Positions 1-8,714 of a stretch of 64,000 nucleotides of DNA are shown here, one piece after another (positions within the stretch are counted from its first letter, which is position 1; every line of letters starts with the position of its first letter). The notes under the pieces were generated by a model that made no database searches, was not told the DNA's origin, and saw nothing but the letters and a program-made list of their open reading frames with translations. This DNA is from Bifidobacterium sp. ESL0704 (GTDB lineage: Bacteria > Actinomycetota > Actinomycetes > Actinomycetales > Bifidobacteriaceae), in contig NZ_CP113929.1 of NCBI RefSeq assembly GCF_029392075.1, positions 620,001 through 684,000 of the forward strand. Reading direction: 5' to 3'. The position numbers and the translations under genes are program-made.

Positions 1-110
1 GATATGGCACATAACGCCTCGTGATGTTTGCGCACCGGGGCGATGAACATCTCATGAGGTTGCGACAGTGTGAGCCCAAGGGCGAACGGTCGCCAAACGG
101 GAGGAAACAG

Positions 111-1184
111 ATGGCCGAATCAAACGAAAACCAACAGCGCAAGGTCAATGTCGCGGTGCTGGGAGCCACCGGCCAGGTCGGCATGGTCATGCGGCGCGTG
201 CTCGACGAACGGAATTTCCCCATTGACAATTTGCGTTTCCTGGCTTCCTCGCATTCCGCAGGTACCGTGCTCAAATGGCGCGACCGCGACATTGTGGTCG
301 AGGACGTGGCCAAGGCCGATCTGAGCGGCATCGACATCGCGATTTTCTCCGCCGGTGGCGGCACTTCGAAGGTCTGGGCACCGAAATTCGCCGAGGCCGG
401 GGCCTATGTCATCGATAACTCCTCGCAATGGCGCATGCACGATGACGTGCCGCTGGTCGTGGCCGAGGCCAATCCCGACGATCTCGACGACATCCCGCGC
501 CGCATCGTCGCCAATCCCAACTGCACCACCATGGCCTGCATCCCCGTCTTGAAGGCGCTCGATACCCACTTCGGCCTCAAGCGCCTGATTGTCAGTTCCT
601 ATCAGGCGGTTTCGGGAGCCGGACGCGCCGGTGTCGAGCAGTTGATGAACGAAGCCAAAGCCGCCGTCGACCAAGGTGCCGACAAGCTGGTCTTCGACGG
701 TTCCGCCATCGATTTCCCCAAGCCCACCAAGGTCGTGCGCACCATCGCCTTCAACGCCGTGCCGTTCATCGGTGCCATCGTCGATGACGGCAGCGAGGAG
801 ACCGACGAGGAACAGAAGTTGCGTAATGAAAGCCGTAAGATTCTGCATCTGCCGAACCTTGCCGCCTCCTGCACCTGCGTGCGCGTCGGCGTGTTCACCG
901 CTCACGGCATGTCCGTCAACGCCGAATTCGAGCGCGACGTCACCCCTGACATGGCTCGCGAGGTCTTGAAGGACGCGCCGGGCGTCGAACTGGCCGATAT
1001 CCCGACCCCGCAACTGGCTGCGGGCCGCGACCCGAGCTATGTCGGGCGCATCCGCCAGGACCAGGCCGTCGACGGCAAGAAGGGACTGGCGTTCTTCATC
1101 GCCAACGACAACCTGCGCAAGGGCGCCGCCCTGAACGCCGTCGAATTGGCCGAAATCGTGGCCCGTAAGCATTTCGGTGCGTAG
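111..1184 (+). CDS. asd: aspartate-semialdehyde dehydrogenase
   Basis: Catalyses NADPH-dependent reduction of aspartyl-4-phosphate to aspartate semialdehyde, the branch point to lysine/diaminopimelate, threonine and methionine, in the cytoplasm. The 357-residue product has the N-terminal nucleotide-binding motif GATGQVG and the active-site cysteine C138 in ANPNCTTMA; length is normal for the family. The reading frame is open upstream to position 21, but I chose the ATG at 111 because it follows a GGGAGGAAA ribosome binding site and the protein then begins like family members. dapB and dapA of the same pathway lie 27 kb downstream rather than adjacent. The first 110 bases show no end of a preceding gene that I can recognise. 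Confidence 0.95.
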   Translation: MAESNENQQRKVNVAVLGATGQVGMVMRRVLDERNFPIDNLRFLASSHSAGTVLKWRDRDIVVEDVAKADLSGIDIAIFSAGGGTSKVWAPKFAEAGAYVIDNSSQWRMHDDVPLVVAEANPDDLDDIPRRIVANPNCTTMACIPVLKALDTHFGLKRLIVSSYQAVSGAGRAGVEQLMNEAKAAVDQGADKLVFDGSAIDFPKPTKVVRTIAFNAVPFIGAIVDDGSEETDEEQKLRNESRKILHLPNLAASCTCVRVGVFTAHGMSVNAEFERDVTPDMAREVLKDAPGVELADIPTPQLAAGRDPSYVGRIRQDQAVDGKKGLAFFIANDNLRKGAALNAVELAEIVARKHFGA

Positions 1185-1292
1185 TTGCCGGTTGAAGATG
1201 TGAACGGAATCGGCGAAAACGGCTCTGAACCCTGATTTTCATCGCAACTGTAGCAGTAAGGTGGACGAGCCTGCTGACTGAAGTTTGCCGGT

Positions 1293-1445
1293 TGCGGAGA
1301 TAATCACAGAAATGTGCCGGAATATGTGATTATCTCTGCACCAAAGTCAAAGATGCAGCCATAATCACGAAAAGGGGCTTAAAAGTGTGATTACTTCTGT
1401 ACAGGTGTCAGATGTACAGCCAAAATCACAGAAATATGCCGAAAT
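1293..1445. repeat. 61-bp-period palindromic repeat array (three copies)
   Basis: Three tandem units repeat every 61 bp: the TAATCAC core starts at 1301, 1362 and (as AAATCAC) 1423. Units one and two also carry the inverted partner TGTGATTA, at 1325 and 1386. In unit one the two halves form a long near-perfect inverted repeat, 1293-1308 against 1325-1340, with one G-T pair and a 16-base loop. The third unit is decayed in its right half. The array fills the space between asd and the DUF5701 gene. It could be a mobile palindromic repeat or a protein-binding array; function unknown. Confidence 0.8.
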
Positions 1446-1511
1446 GGCTTGATATGTGCTTTACGCGCATCCATGGCACCTGACATACCGGTCACGTGGC
1501 ATACTGGAAGT

Positions 1512-2132
1512 ATGTCGAAGGCATCTAAAGAAGCACAGAAACAACTCGATCGCATCGTGGCATTGGGTTATCCCGACGTTGCCGATATGAGCGCGGCGGC
1601 GTTCCGTGCGCTCGCACGTCCCCTGATCGATGCCCTGAAAGACAGCGACTTGGGCGAGAACATCCTTCTGGTACCCACCCACGAGCTGGTCAGCCCTGAG
1701 TCGCTGATTGCCCGAACCAGTATCAACCGGATGGCCGGCTTCACCACCATGCCCCCGCGCGATGTCGCCAGTTTTCTGCCGCAAACGGGGTTCGAGCCGC
1801 CGGAGGGCCCGTTTTATCTGGTCATCGATCCGCACACCGGCACCGCCTACGTCAACCGTGAGCCGGATGTGGCCCGCAAGCTCATCGATTCCGACGAGCG
1901 TATGCCGTTGACCCTCGAGGAAGGGCTGGCCATCGCCACCCAGCATCCGGATTGGCTGGTGCGTAAGAACGGCTTCAACCTGCTCGGTTCCCGCAGCGCC
2001 GACGGTCGCGTGCCGAGCATCTGGATGAGTCAGAACGCTCCGCGTCTGGGTTCGGTCTGGCCCACCTCTCGTCACACGTGGCTCGGCAATGCATACTGCC
2101 AGGCCAGGCGAGGCATCTCTCTGTTCCACTGA
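1512..2132 (+). CDS. DUF5701 family protein
   Basis: A 206-residue protein of unknown function, found mainly in actinobacteria. The features I recognise are the central YLVIDPHTG stretch, PLTLEEGLAIATQHP, the LLGSRSADGRVPSIWMS block and the C-terminal SRHTWLGNAYC block, all typical of DUF5701. No signal peptide or membrane segment is visible, so it is probably cytoplasmic. The frame is open from 1449, with an alternative ATG at 1473. I prefer 1512 because the protein then begins at the family's usual helical N-terminus; the ribosome binding site is poor for every candidate. It stands alone between two intergenic repeat arrays. Confidence 0.8.
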   Translation: MSKASKEAQKQLDRIVALGYPDVADMSAAAFRALARPLIDALKDSDLGENILLVPTHELVSPESLIARTSINRMAGFTTMPPRDVASFLPQTGFEPPEGPFYLVIDPHTGTAYVNREPDVARKLIDSDERMPLTLEEGLAIATQHPDWLVRKNGFNLLGSRSADGRVPSIWMSQNAPRLGSVWPTSRHTWLGNAYCQARRGISLFH

Positions 2133-2150
2133 TCCGTCATCGGCATCAAA

Positions 2151-2313
2151 GTCAAAAGTCCCTCTTTGATTGATGTTGGTGCCACCAAGTCCCCTGTTTT
2201 TAGGTGATTTGGTGTCGAAAGTGCTATTTTTCGTCATCTTGGTGCACCAAGATGGCTATTTGAACGAGATTGATGTGAAAAGTGGCGTTTTTGATGGGGG
2301 TTGGCGGCACCAA
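2151..2313. repeat. 62-bp-period palindrome array, TTGGTGCACCAA family, locus A
   Basis: Three palindromic cores lie 63 and 62 bp apart: TTGGTGCCACCAA at 2176-2188, a 20-bp perfect palindrome CATCTTGGTGCACCAAGATG at 2235-2254 with its core at 2239-2250, and TTGGCGGCACCAA at 2301-2313. A second sub-motif, GTSRAAAGTSS, sits 25-26 bases before each core (2151, 2214, 2275). The array fills most of the gap between the DUF5701 gene and leuA. The same architecture recurs at 27066-27203 and 28368-28530. Function unknown. Confidence 0.85.
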
Positions 2314-2332
2314 CATAGCTGAAAGACGTCGA

Positions 2333-2381
2333 TTCGGGATGGGGTTCGAACTTTTGGGACGCAAAGATGTCGCATCCCGAA
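2333..2381 (+). promoter_or_regulatory. inverted repeat in the leuA upstream region
   Basis: TTCGGGATG at 2333-2341 pairs with CATCCCGAA at 2373-2381 around a 31-base loop, about 130 bases before leuA. It could be an RNA stem in the leuA leader or a terminator-like relic of the preceding gene. I see no leucine-codon leader peptide and no T-box consensus, so no mechanism is claimed. Confidence 0.3.
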
Positions 2382-2509
2382 ACAGTTGTGCCGCCTGCCT
2401 TGGTTGCGGCTATAGTAAGTCTTTATATCCGTTATCATCACGGTGACGGTCATCTCGTTGTAGTCGTGTCGCAACGTGCGGTACGCAACAAAAAAGAAAA
2501 GGAGGAGTG

Positions 2510-4420
2510 ATGGGTCAGGATCAAGCATCATCGGTATTTGATCTCGCGGCAGTCGCCGCACAATCCAATGGAGGTAACAATGACCTGCTGCTGCCTCCCC
2601 GGCGTTTCGTAGGAGACCCACAAAAGCCCAGCAAAATGCCGTATACGAAGTATGTCGCGTACGACAGGCAGGTTCCGTTCGATTACCCCGAGCGCACTTG
2701 GCCGGAGAAGAAACTGCGCCGTGCCCCACGCTGGTGCTCGGTCGATCTGCGTGATGGCAACCAGGCGCTGGTCAACCCGATGGATTCCGAGCGCAAGCTG
2801 CGCTTCTGGAATCTCCTGATTTCGATGGGCTTCAAAGAAATCGAAGTCGGTTTCCCCTCGGCTTCTGACACGGATTACGATTTCGTGCGTCTGCTGATCG
2901 AACGCGAGCTCATCCCCGACGACGTCACCATCGTCGTGCTGACCCAGGCCCGCGAACATCTGATTCGCAAGACCTACGAATGCCTGCGCGGTGCCAAGCG
3001 TGCGGTCGTGCATTTCTACAATTCCGTTTCCGTCCTTCAGCGCGAGGTCGTCTTCCGCAAGGACAAAGAGGGCATCAAGAAGCTGGCCACCGACGCCGCC
3101 GAACTGTGCAAGGACCTTGAGGGTGCGGCCGGCGACACCGACCTGTATTACGAGTATTCGCCGGAATCGTTCACCGGCACCGAGCCCGATTACGCCGTCG
3201 AGGTGTGCAACGCCGTCATCGACGTCATCAAGCCGACTCCGGATCACAAGATGATCATCAACCTGCCGGCCACCGTCGAGATGACGACGCCGAACGTCTT
3301 CGCCGACGAGGTCGAGTACGTTTCCCGCAACCTCAAAGACCGTGATTCCATCGTCCTTTCGCTCCATCCGCACAACGACGAGGGCATGGGCGTGGCCGCG
3401 GCGGAACTGGCCGTGCTCGCCGGGGCCGATCGCGTCGAAGGGTGCCTGCTGGGCAACGGCGAACGCACCGGCAACGTCGACCTGGTCACGCTGGGTCTCA
3501 ATATGCTCACGCAGGGCGTCGATCCGCAGATCGATTATTCCGACGTGCCGAAGATTCGCAAAACCGTCGAATACTGCAATCAGCTCACCATCTCCGAGCG
3601 TCATCCCTACGCCGGAAGCTTCGTGTTCACCGCTTTCTCCGGCTCCCATCAGGACGCCATCAAGAAGGGACTCGAGGCCCGTCAGGCCGCGGCCGAAGAG
3701 CGCGGGGCGAACCTCGACGATTTCGTCTGGCTCGTGCCCTACCTGCCCATTGACCCGAAGGACATCGGTCGCAGCTACAAGGCCATCATTCGCGTCAACT
3801 CGCAGTCCGGCAAGGGCGGCATGGCCTACTTGCTCAAGACCAATCACAACCTTGATCTTCCCAAGCGCCTGCAGATCGAGTTCGAGAAGGTTGTGCAGAA
3901 CTACGCCGACAAGACCGATAAAGAGGTCAAGGACGACGATATCTGGAGGCTCTTCAAGGACGAGTATCTTCCTGTCGAGGAGAACGGCTCGTTCGCGATC
4001 GGCGAGGCCGTGGGAGACGAGGGCGACGACGATCTGCAGTCGTGGGGCCGCCTGAAGCTCTTGAACGTTTCGGTGACTTCCGGCTCGGACGGTTCCGACA
4101 CCGTCCTGAAGGCCAAGCTCCTGGACCGCGGTGCCGAACCGGGCGCCGACCCGATCGAGCGCGAGGTCAGCGGCGCAGGCAACGGTCCGCTGGACGCCTT
4201 CCTCAACGCGCTTTCCTCGATTGCCATCACCGTCAGCGTCATGGATTACGCCGAACACGCCATGACCGCCGGCACCGACGCGATGGCCGCCTCCTACGTC
4301 GAATGCCAGATCGGCGGTGAGGCCAACGCGAAGATCATCTGGGGCGTCGGCATCGATTCGTCGATCACCACCAGCTCCTTGAAGGCGATTATCTCCGCGA
4401 TTAATCGCTCGCTGCGTTGA
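2510..4420 (+). CDS. leuA: 2-isopropylmalate synthase
   Basis: Condenses acetyl-CoA with 2-oxoisovalerate to 2-isopropylmalate, the first committed step of leucine synthesis. The 636-residue protein has the catalytic DLRDGNQAL motif (R81-D82), the metal-binding HPHNDEG motif (H286, H288), and a C-terminal LeuA regulatory dimer domain from about residue 480 with a GxGNGPLDAF element where leucine usually binds. Length fits the long actinobacterial/yeast-like LeuA type. A GTG at 2507 is in frame directly before the ATG; I chose the ATG at 2510 because AAAGGAGG at 2498-2505 is already close. It is monocistronic and ends at a strong convergent terminator. Confidence 0.95.
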   Translation: MGQDQASSVFDLAAVAAQSNGGNNDLLLPPRRFVGDPQKPSKMPYTKYVAYDRQVPFDYPERTWPEKKLRRAPRWCSVDLRDGNQALVNPMDSERKLRFWNLLISMGFKEIEVGFPSASDTDYDFVRLLIERELIPDDVTIVVLTQAREHLIRKTYECLRGAKRAVVHFYNSVSVLQREVVFRKDKEGIKKLATDAAELCKDLEGAAGDTDLYYEYSPESFTGTEPDYAVEVCNAVIDVIKPTPDHKMIINLPATVEMTTPNVFADEVEYVSRNLKDRDSIVLSLHPHNDEGMGVAAAELAVLAGADRVEGCLLGNGERTGNVDLVTLGLNMLTQGVDPQIDYSDVPKIRKTVEYCNQLTISERHPYAGSFVFTAFSGSHQDAIKKGLEARQAAAEERGANLDDFVWLVPYLPIDPKDIGRSYKAIIRVNSQSGKGGMAYLLKTNHNLDLPKRLQIEFEKVVQNYADKTDKEVKDDDIWRLFKDEYLPVEENGSFAIGEAVGDEGDDDLQSWGRLKLLNVSVTSGSDGSDTVLKAKLLDRGAEPGADPIEREVSGAGNGPLDAFLNALSSIAITVSVMDYAEHAMTAGTDAMAASYVECQIGGEANAKIIWGVGIDSSITTSSLKAIISAINRSLR

Positions 4421-4531
4421 TGCGTTGATGCGGTTGATACCAGCATCCTCATAGTATTTCTTCCCGCTCTTGGCATTTAGGCTGAGAACGGGAGGAAAAA
4501 ATGCGGGTCATAGCTGGAAATATGGCAAAAC

Positions 4532-4580
4532 AGTATGGGTGTGGGCCTGCTCTTTGAAGATGCAGGCCCACACCCATACT
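4532..4580. terminator. convergent bidirectional terminator leuA / PBP
   Basis: A perfect 19-bp inverted repeat, 4532-4550 with 4562-4580, and an 11-base loop. It lies between the ends of leuA (+) and the penicillin-binding protein gene (-). T-rich sequence follows on the plus side and A-rich sequence precedes it, so it can serve both genes. Confidence 0.85.
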
Positions 4581-4599
4581 TGATTCATTATTCTATTGT

Positions 4600-6903
4600 T
4601 TATTGCTGGCCCTGCGGGTTGGACTGTTGCTCGGTGTTGCCGCCCGTGTTGCCGCTCGATTCGTTAGAAGTCTCGCCGGCGGTGTTTCCTGTGCCCGTGC
4701 CGTTGCCGCCAGTGGTGCCGTCGGTGCCGGAACCGCTGGAAGTCGACCCGCCTGCAGTGCTATCGGATGAACCGCTCGAATTGCTGCTTTCGTATTTCCT
4801 GCGGTTGTAATTGCCGTAAGAGCCCGACCTGGCGCCGCTGCCCCATGTGCCGTCCGGACCGCCGATCTTGCCTTCGTCATGGGCGACGGGGAAGGTTTCG
4901 TTCGGTTGGTCGGCAAGTACCTGCTTCATGTACTCGGTGAACAGGTGGGCGGGGTAGAGGCCGCCGGAACCGTAGCCGCCATGCAACGGTTGGATTTCCT
5001 CAGGCGTGATGCCATCGGCCGCGGGCTTCCACATCGCGAAGACGGTGACCACGCTGGGGGTGAAGCCGATGAAGCTGCCGGCCGTCGAATCGTTTGCGGT
5101 GCCGGTTTTTCCGGCGATGGTCTTGCCTACTTTCCTCACTTCCGTGGCTGTGCCATATTGCACGGTTCCGGTCATCGCCCTGGCCACCAGCGCCGCGTCG
5201 TTGGCGCTGAAGACACGCTCGGTGTTGGTGGGCGCGCGATACATGTCCTTGCCGGCCGAATCCTTGACGCTTGCCACGATATGCAGCGTCGGTTTGTTGC
5301 CCTGATTGGCGATGGTGGCGTAGGCCTGCGCGACGTCGGAGACACGCACGGCGTTGTTGCCGAGCACGGTGAACGCGTTGTCACCGGGTACGAGCCTCGG
5401 GCTCATTCCCGCCGCCTGCGCGGTCTGCGCCACCTTCTTGGTCCCCAGATGCTCCTGCAGGTCCATATAGACCGTGTTGACCGAATTCGCCGTTGCGCGG
5501 TACAGGTTCGTATAGCCATACTGCTCGTTGCTGAAGTTTCTGACCGGCTCGGTGATGCCGGCGTAGGTGCGCGGCGAGTTGCCGTTGAAGGTCGTGTCGA
5601 GGCTGACGCCTTCCTGGATGGCCGCCATAAGCGCGAACGGCTTCATGGTCGAGCCGAGCTCGTAGGTGGACTGTGTGGCGTTGTTGAGCTGCTTTTTGAG
5701 GTAGTCGTCGCCGGCGTAGAAGGAGATGATCGATCCGTCCTTCGGGTTGACGCTCATCGCCCCGGTCTGCATACCCGGGTTGAGAATCTTCTGGTTCTCC
5801 GCGCTTGACGGGCTTGCGGTGTTGAACATCAGGTCCTGCTTGGCCTTGTCGATGGTGGTGACGATGGTATAGCCGCCGGTGTCGAGGTCGTCGCGGGTGA
5901 ACGCCCCGCTGCCGGTCAGTTCGTCGCGCACCATCTGCAGGATGTAGCCGTTCGTTCCCTTATACGAGCTTTGCTGGCCTTGCGGGGCTACCGTCGGCGG
6001 CATTTGCTGGTTGGCCGCGGCGTCTTTCGGGCTGATATAGCCCTGTTTCTCCATGATGCCGATGACGCGCGTATAGCGTTGCTGCGCGCGCTTGGGGTTC
6101 ACCGCCGGGTCCCAGGTCGAGGGGGCTGGGATGATGCCGGCCAGCAGCGCGGATTCGGGCATGGTCATATCCTTGGCGTCCTTGTTGAAGTAGGCCTTCG
6201 ACGCCGCCTCGATGCCGTAGGCCCCGCGGCCCAGGTAAATCGTGTTCATGTAGTTGCACAGGACCTTGTCCTTGTCCTGCGACTTGGTGATTTTCATCGC
6301 CAGAATCGCTTCGCGTACCTTGCCGGCATACGTGTGGGTGTCGCCCATATAGTAACGTTCCGCGTACTGCTGGGTGATGGTGGAGGCGCCCTGACGCGCG
6401 CCTCCGCTGACGTTATTGAGCAGGGCTCGTGCGATGCCTTTGAAATCGACGCCGGTGTCTTTGTAGAATGACTGGTTCTCGCTGGCCACCATGGATTGCC
6501 CGATGTATTTGGGCAGGGCGTCGCAGCTGATGATCTCGCGGTTCTGCGTGGCGAAATCGCCGACCGGAGTAGTGCCGTCGGCGTAATAGATCTTGGTCTT
6601 TTCGGCCATCGCGATTTTTTCCGGGAGTGGAATTTCGGTGGTGGCGTAAAGATAGGCGAACGTGCCTACTCCGCCGACGATGAGCAGCGCAATGATGCCT
6701 AGCGTCCATTTGAGGATGCGATGCCTGTGTTTTTTGGGTGCCTTGCGTTGCGGCCCGCGTCTGTTCGGACGTTTGCGGGCCGTGTCGGCGTTGCTGCGCG
6801 AGTATTGGTCGCGCGGTGTTTTGGTGTTTCTGTAGCTGCGTTTGGGTTTGGCTCTGCCGGGATTTGCGGCACGCGCCGAAACTGTGCGAAACTCTGTGAC
6901 CAT
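4600..6903 (-). CDS. bifunctional class A penicillin-binding protein
   Basis: A membrane-anchored peptidoglycan glycosyltransferase and DD-transpeptidase, 767 residues. From the N-terminus: a basic cytoplasmic tail (1-62), one membrane helix (about 64-87), a GT51 domain with catalytic E142 in SENQSFY and QGASTITQQ at 171-179, then a transpeptidase domain with S418-T-M-K421, SVN at 474-476 and KTGT at 599-602. The last 75 or so residues are a Gly/Ser/Thr/Asn-rich extracellular tail. The frame is open up to 7005; I chose the ATG at 6903 because the basic tail and helix spacing then match actinobacterial PonA-like proteins, although the ribosome binding site is weak. All catalytic motifs are intact. 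Confidence 0.9.
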   Translation of the reverse strand: MVTEFRTVSARAANPGRAKPKRSYRNTKTPRDQYSRSNADTARKRPNRRGPQRKAPKKHRHRILKWTLGIIALLIVGGVGTFAYLYATTEIPLPEKIAMAEKTKIYYADGTTPVGDFATQNREIISCDALPKYIGQSMVASENQSFYKDTGVDFKGIARALLNNVSGGARQGASTITQQYAERYYMGDTHTYAGKVREAILAMKITKSQDKDKVLCNYMNTIYLGRGAYGIEAASKAYFNKDAKDMTMPESALLAGIIPAPSTWDPAVNPKRAQQRYTRVIGIMEKQGYISPKDAAANQQMPPTVAPQGQQSSYKGTNGYILQMVRDELTGSGAFTRDDLDTGGYTIVTTIDKAKQDLMFNTASPSSAENQKILNPGMQTGAMSVNPKDGSIISFYAGDDYLKKQLNNATQSTYELGSTMKPFALMAAIQEGVSLDTTFNGNSPRTYAGITEPVRNFSNEQYGYTNLYRATANSVNTVYMDLQEHLGTKKVAQTAQAAGMSPRLVPGDNAFTVLGNNAVRVSDVAQAYATIANQGNKPTLHIVASVKDSAGKDMYRAPTNTERVFSANDAALVARAMTGTVQYGTATEVRKVGKTIAGKTGTANDSTAGSFIGFTPSVVTVFAMWKPAADGITPEEIQPLHGGYGSGGLYPAHLFTEYMKQVLADQPNETFPVAHDEGKIGGPDGTWGSGARSGSYGNYNRRKYESSNSSGSSDSTAGGSTSSGSGTDGTTGGNGTGTGNTAGETSNESSGNTGGNTEQQSNPQGQQ

Positions 6904-7188
6904 GCCAACTACCGTAACGGTTGCCCTTGAAAAACAGCTGGGATTTGCGGGCAGAAGCGGTTTGAATGTGCGGTTTTGGTGACGGAAAACGGAAGAATGG
7001 CTCAATTCACGACCGCTTGGCCAGTGGCGCCTAACGTTTTCCTCGGTTCTTTCATGGAGTTGGCGGGTATCGGTTTTGGCAATTTTTTGTTACATTGGTT
7101 GTGTGTATACAGTACACGCCTGTGTTCTTTTCTTCATGAAGAGCTAGACTCGTAAATGGAATTTTGCACGTGAAATAAAGGAGTCAAT

Positions 7189-8331
7189 ATGAGTATTCGC
7201 GTGGCAGTGGCAGGCATTGGCAATTGTGCCTCGTCTCTGATTCAAGGTGTTGAGTATTACAAGGATGCGAAGGACGATGAGAAGATCCCCGGTCTCATGC
7301 ACAACAATTTCGGCGGCTACCGGGTCCGCGACATTGAGTTTGTAACGGCGTTCGACGTTGACGCCTTGAAGGTGGGCAAGGATATCAGCGAGGCCATCGG
7401 TGCCTCGCAGAACAACACCTACAAGTTCTGCGACGTGCCGAACAAGGGCGTCGAAGTGCTGCGCGGGCCGACCCTTGACGGTTTGGGCGAATACTACAAG
7501 AAGATGATCACCGAGTCCGACGCCGAACCGGTCGATGTGGCCCAGGTGCTGCGCGACAAGAAGGTCGACGTACTGGTCAGCTACATGCCCGTCGGCAGCG
7601 AGCAGGCCGACAAGGCCTATGCCCAGGCCGCGATGGATGCCGGTTGCGCCTTCGTCAACTGCCTGCCCGTCTTCATCGCCAGCGACCCGGAGTGGGCGCA
7701 GAAGTTCCGCGACGCCGGCGTGCCGATCATCGGCGACGACATCAAGAGCCAGGTCGGCGCCACCATCACCCACCGCGTGATGGCCCGCCTCTTCGAGGAC
7801 CGCGGCGTGCGCCTCGACCGCACCTATCAGTTGAACGTCGGCGGCAACATGGACTTCATGAACATGCTTCAGCGTTCGCGCCTGGAGTCCAAGAAGGTCT
7901 CCAAGACCCGCGCCGTCACCTCGATCGTGCCTCACGAGATGGAGTCGCGTAACGTGCACATCGGCCCGTCTGACTACGTGGCGTGGCTCGACGACCGCAA
8001 GCTGGCGTTCGTGCGTTTGGAAGGCACCACCTTCGGTGACGTGCCGCTGAATCTGGAATATCGTCTTGAGGTTTGGGATTCCCCGAACTCCGCCGGCATC
8101 GTCATCGACGCCGTGCGCGCCGCCAAGATCGCGCTCGACCGTCACCTTTCCGGCCCCGTTCTCGCTCCGAGCTCCTACTTCATGAAGTCCCCGGCCGTCC
8201 AACATGAGGACAACGAGGCACACGCGTTGGTGGAAAAGTACATCGCCGGCGAAGTCGAGAAGGACGAAGCCGGACTCGATGCCGATGTGAAGTCGGCCAA
8301 AGACAACGGCAAGGACGTCTGGCACGCCTGA
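7189..8331 (+). CDS. ino1: inositol-3-phosphate synthase
   Basis: Converts glucose 6-phosphate to 1L-myo-inositol 1-phosphate with NAD as cofactor; in actinobacteria this supplies phosphatidylinositol and related cell-envelope molecules. The 380-residue protein starts with the Rossmann motif [12 protein letters not shown] (residues 9-20) and has the short actinobacterial form, including the [11 protein letters not shown] and NVGGNMDF motifs of the catalytic domain. The start is fixed by AAAGGAG at 7177-7183. The gene is monocistronic, divergent from the PBP gene, and followed by its own terminator. Confidence 0.93.
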   Translation: MSIRVAVAGIGNCASSLIQGVEYYKDAKDDEKIPGLMHNNFGGYRVRDIEFVTAFDVDALKVGKDISEAIGASQNNTYKFCDVPNKGVEVLRGPTLDGLGEYYKKMITESDAEPVDVAQVLRDKKVDVLVSYMPVGSEQADKAYAQAAMDAGCAFVNCLPVFIASDPEWAQKFRDAGVPIIGDDIKSQVGATITHRVMARLFEDRGVRLDRTYQLNVGGNMDFMNMLQRSRLESKKVSKTRAVTSIVPHEMESRNVHIGPSDYVAWLDDRKLAFVRLEGTTFGDVPLNLEYRLEVWDSPNSAGIVIDAVRAAKIALDRHLSGPVLAPSSYFMKSPAVQHEDNEAHALVEKYIAGEVEKDEAGLDADVKSAKDNGKDVWHA

Positions 8332-8354
8332 GTCATGATGTGACCATGGTGGTC

Positions 8355-8390
8355 AGCGGGCTGCGGCGTGAAGTCGCGGCCCGCTTTTTA
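8355..8390 (+). terminator. rho-independent terminator after ino1
   Basis: AGCGGGC at 8355-8361 pairs with GCCCGCT at 8379-8385. Further partly paired bases lie inside, and a T-run follows to 8389. It is 24 bases past the ino1 stop codon. Confidence 0.85.
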
Positions 8391-8714
8391 TATGCCCATA
8401 GTTTGGTCCGTGGTGGCCGCCGGTTGTTTTGCATATAACAATGTCTGGCGGATTGTGGTGTCCGGTGTATGTCAATGTGGACGGCACCGGCGTCGTTGAT
8501 TTGAATCCGTGCTTTAAGCGCCGCAAGTGGCGGATCGGATGCATTACCGCATTTCTGCATTGTTTTTCCGGGCTGGAAGAAAAATGTCTAATTTTTTTTT
8601 GATTAGGATTCCACTGTTTGGAATAAAGCGATGTCAGCGCGTTTTAGTGAGTAGACTTCTTGGTGTTTTCTGCTTTGCGGTTCAAGCAGATTTCTATCGT
8701 AAGAAGGAGAAAAG
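8391..8714. other. intergenic region upstream of the protease gene
   Basis: This 324-base stretch has no supported gene. It contains a nine-base T-run near 8591-8599 and the AAGAAGGAG ribosome binding site of the protease just before 8715. I could not assign a convincing promoter. Confidence 0.5.

Noticed and set aside
2151..2313. CRISPR array as an explanation of the 62-bp arrays
   Set aside because: The repeat is only 12-13 bp with variable centres, there are three copies per locus, a second conserved block lies inside the spacer, and no cas genes are present.
2382..2509. T-box or leucine attenuator before leuA
   Set aside because: No T-box sequence, no run of leucine codons in a leader frame, and no terminator/antiterminator pair visible.
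120..4258. Long open frames opposite asd and leuA (120-1172 and 2528-4258, minus strand)
   Set aside because: They are antisense shadows of high-GC genes with recognised products and have no start signals.
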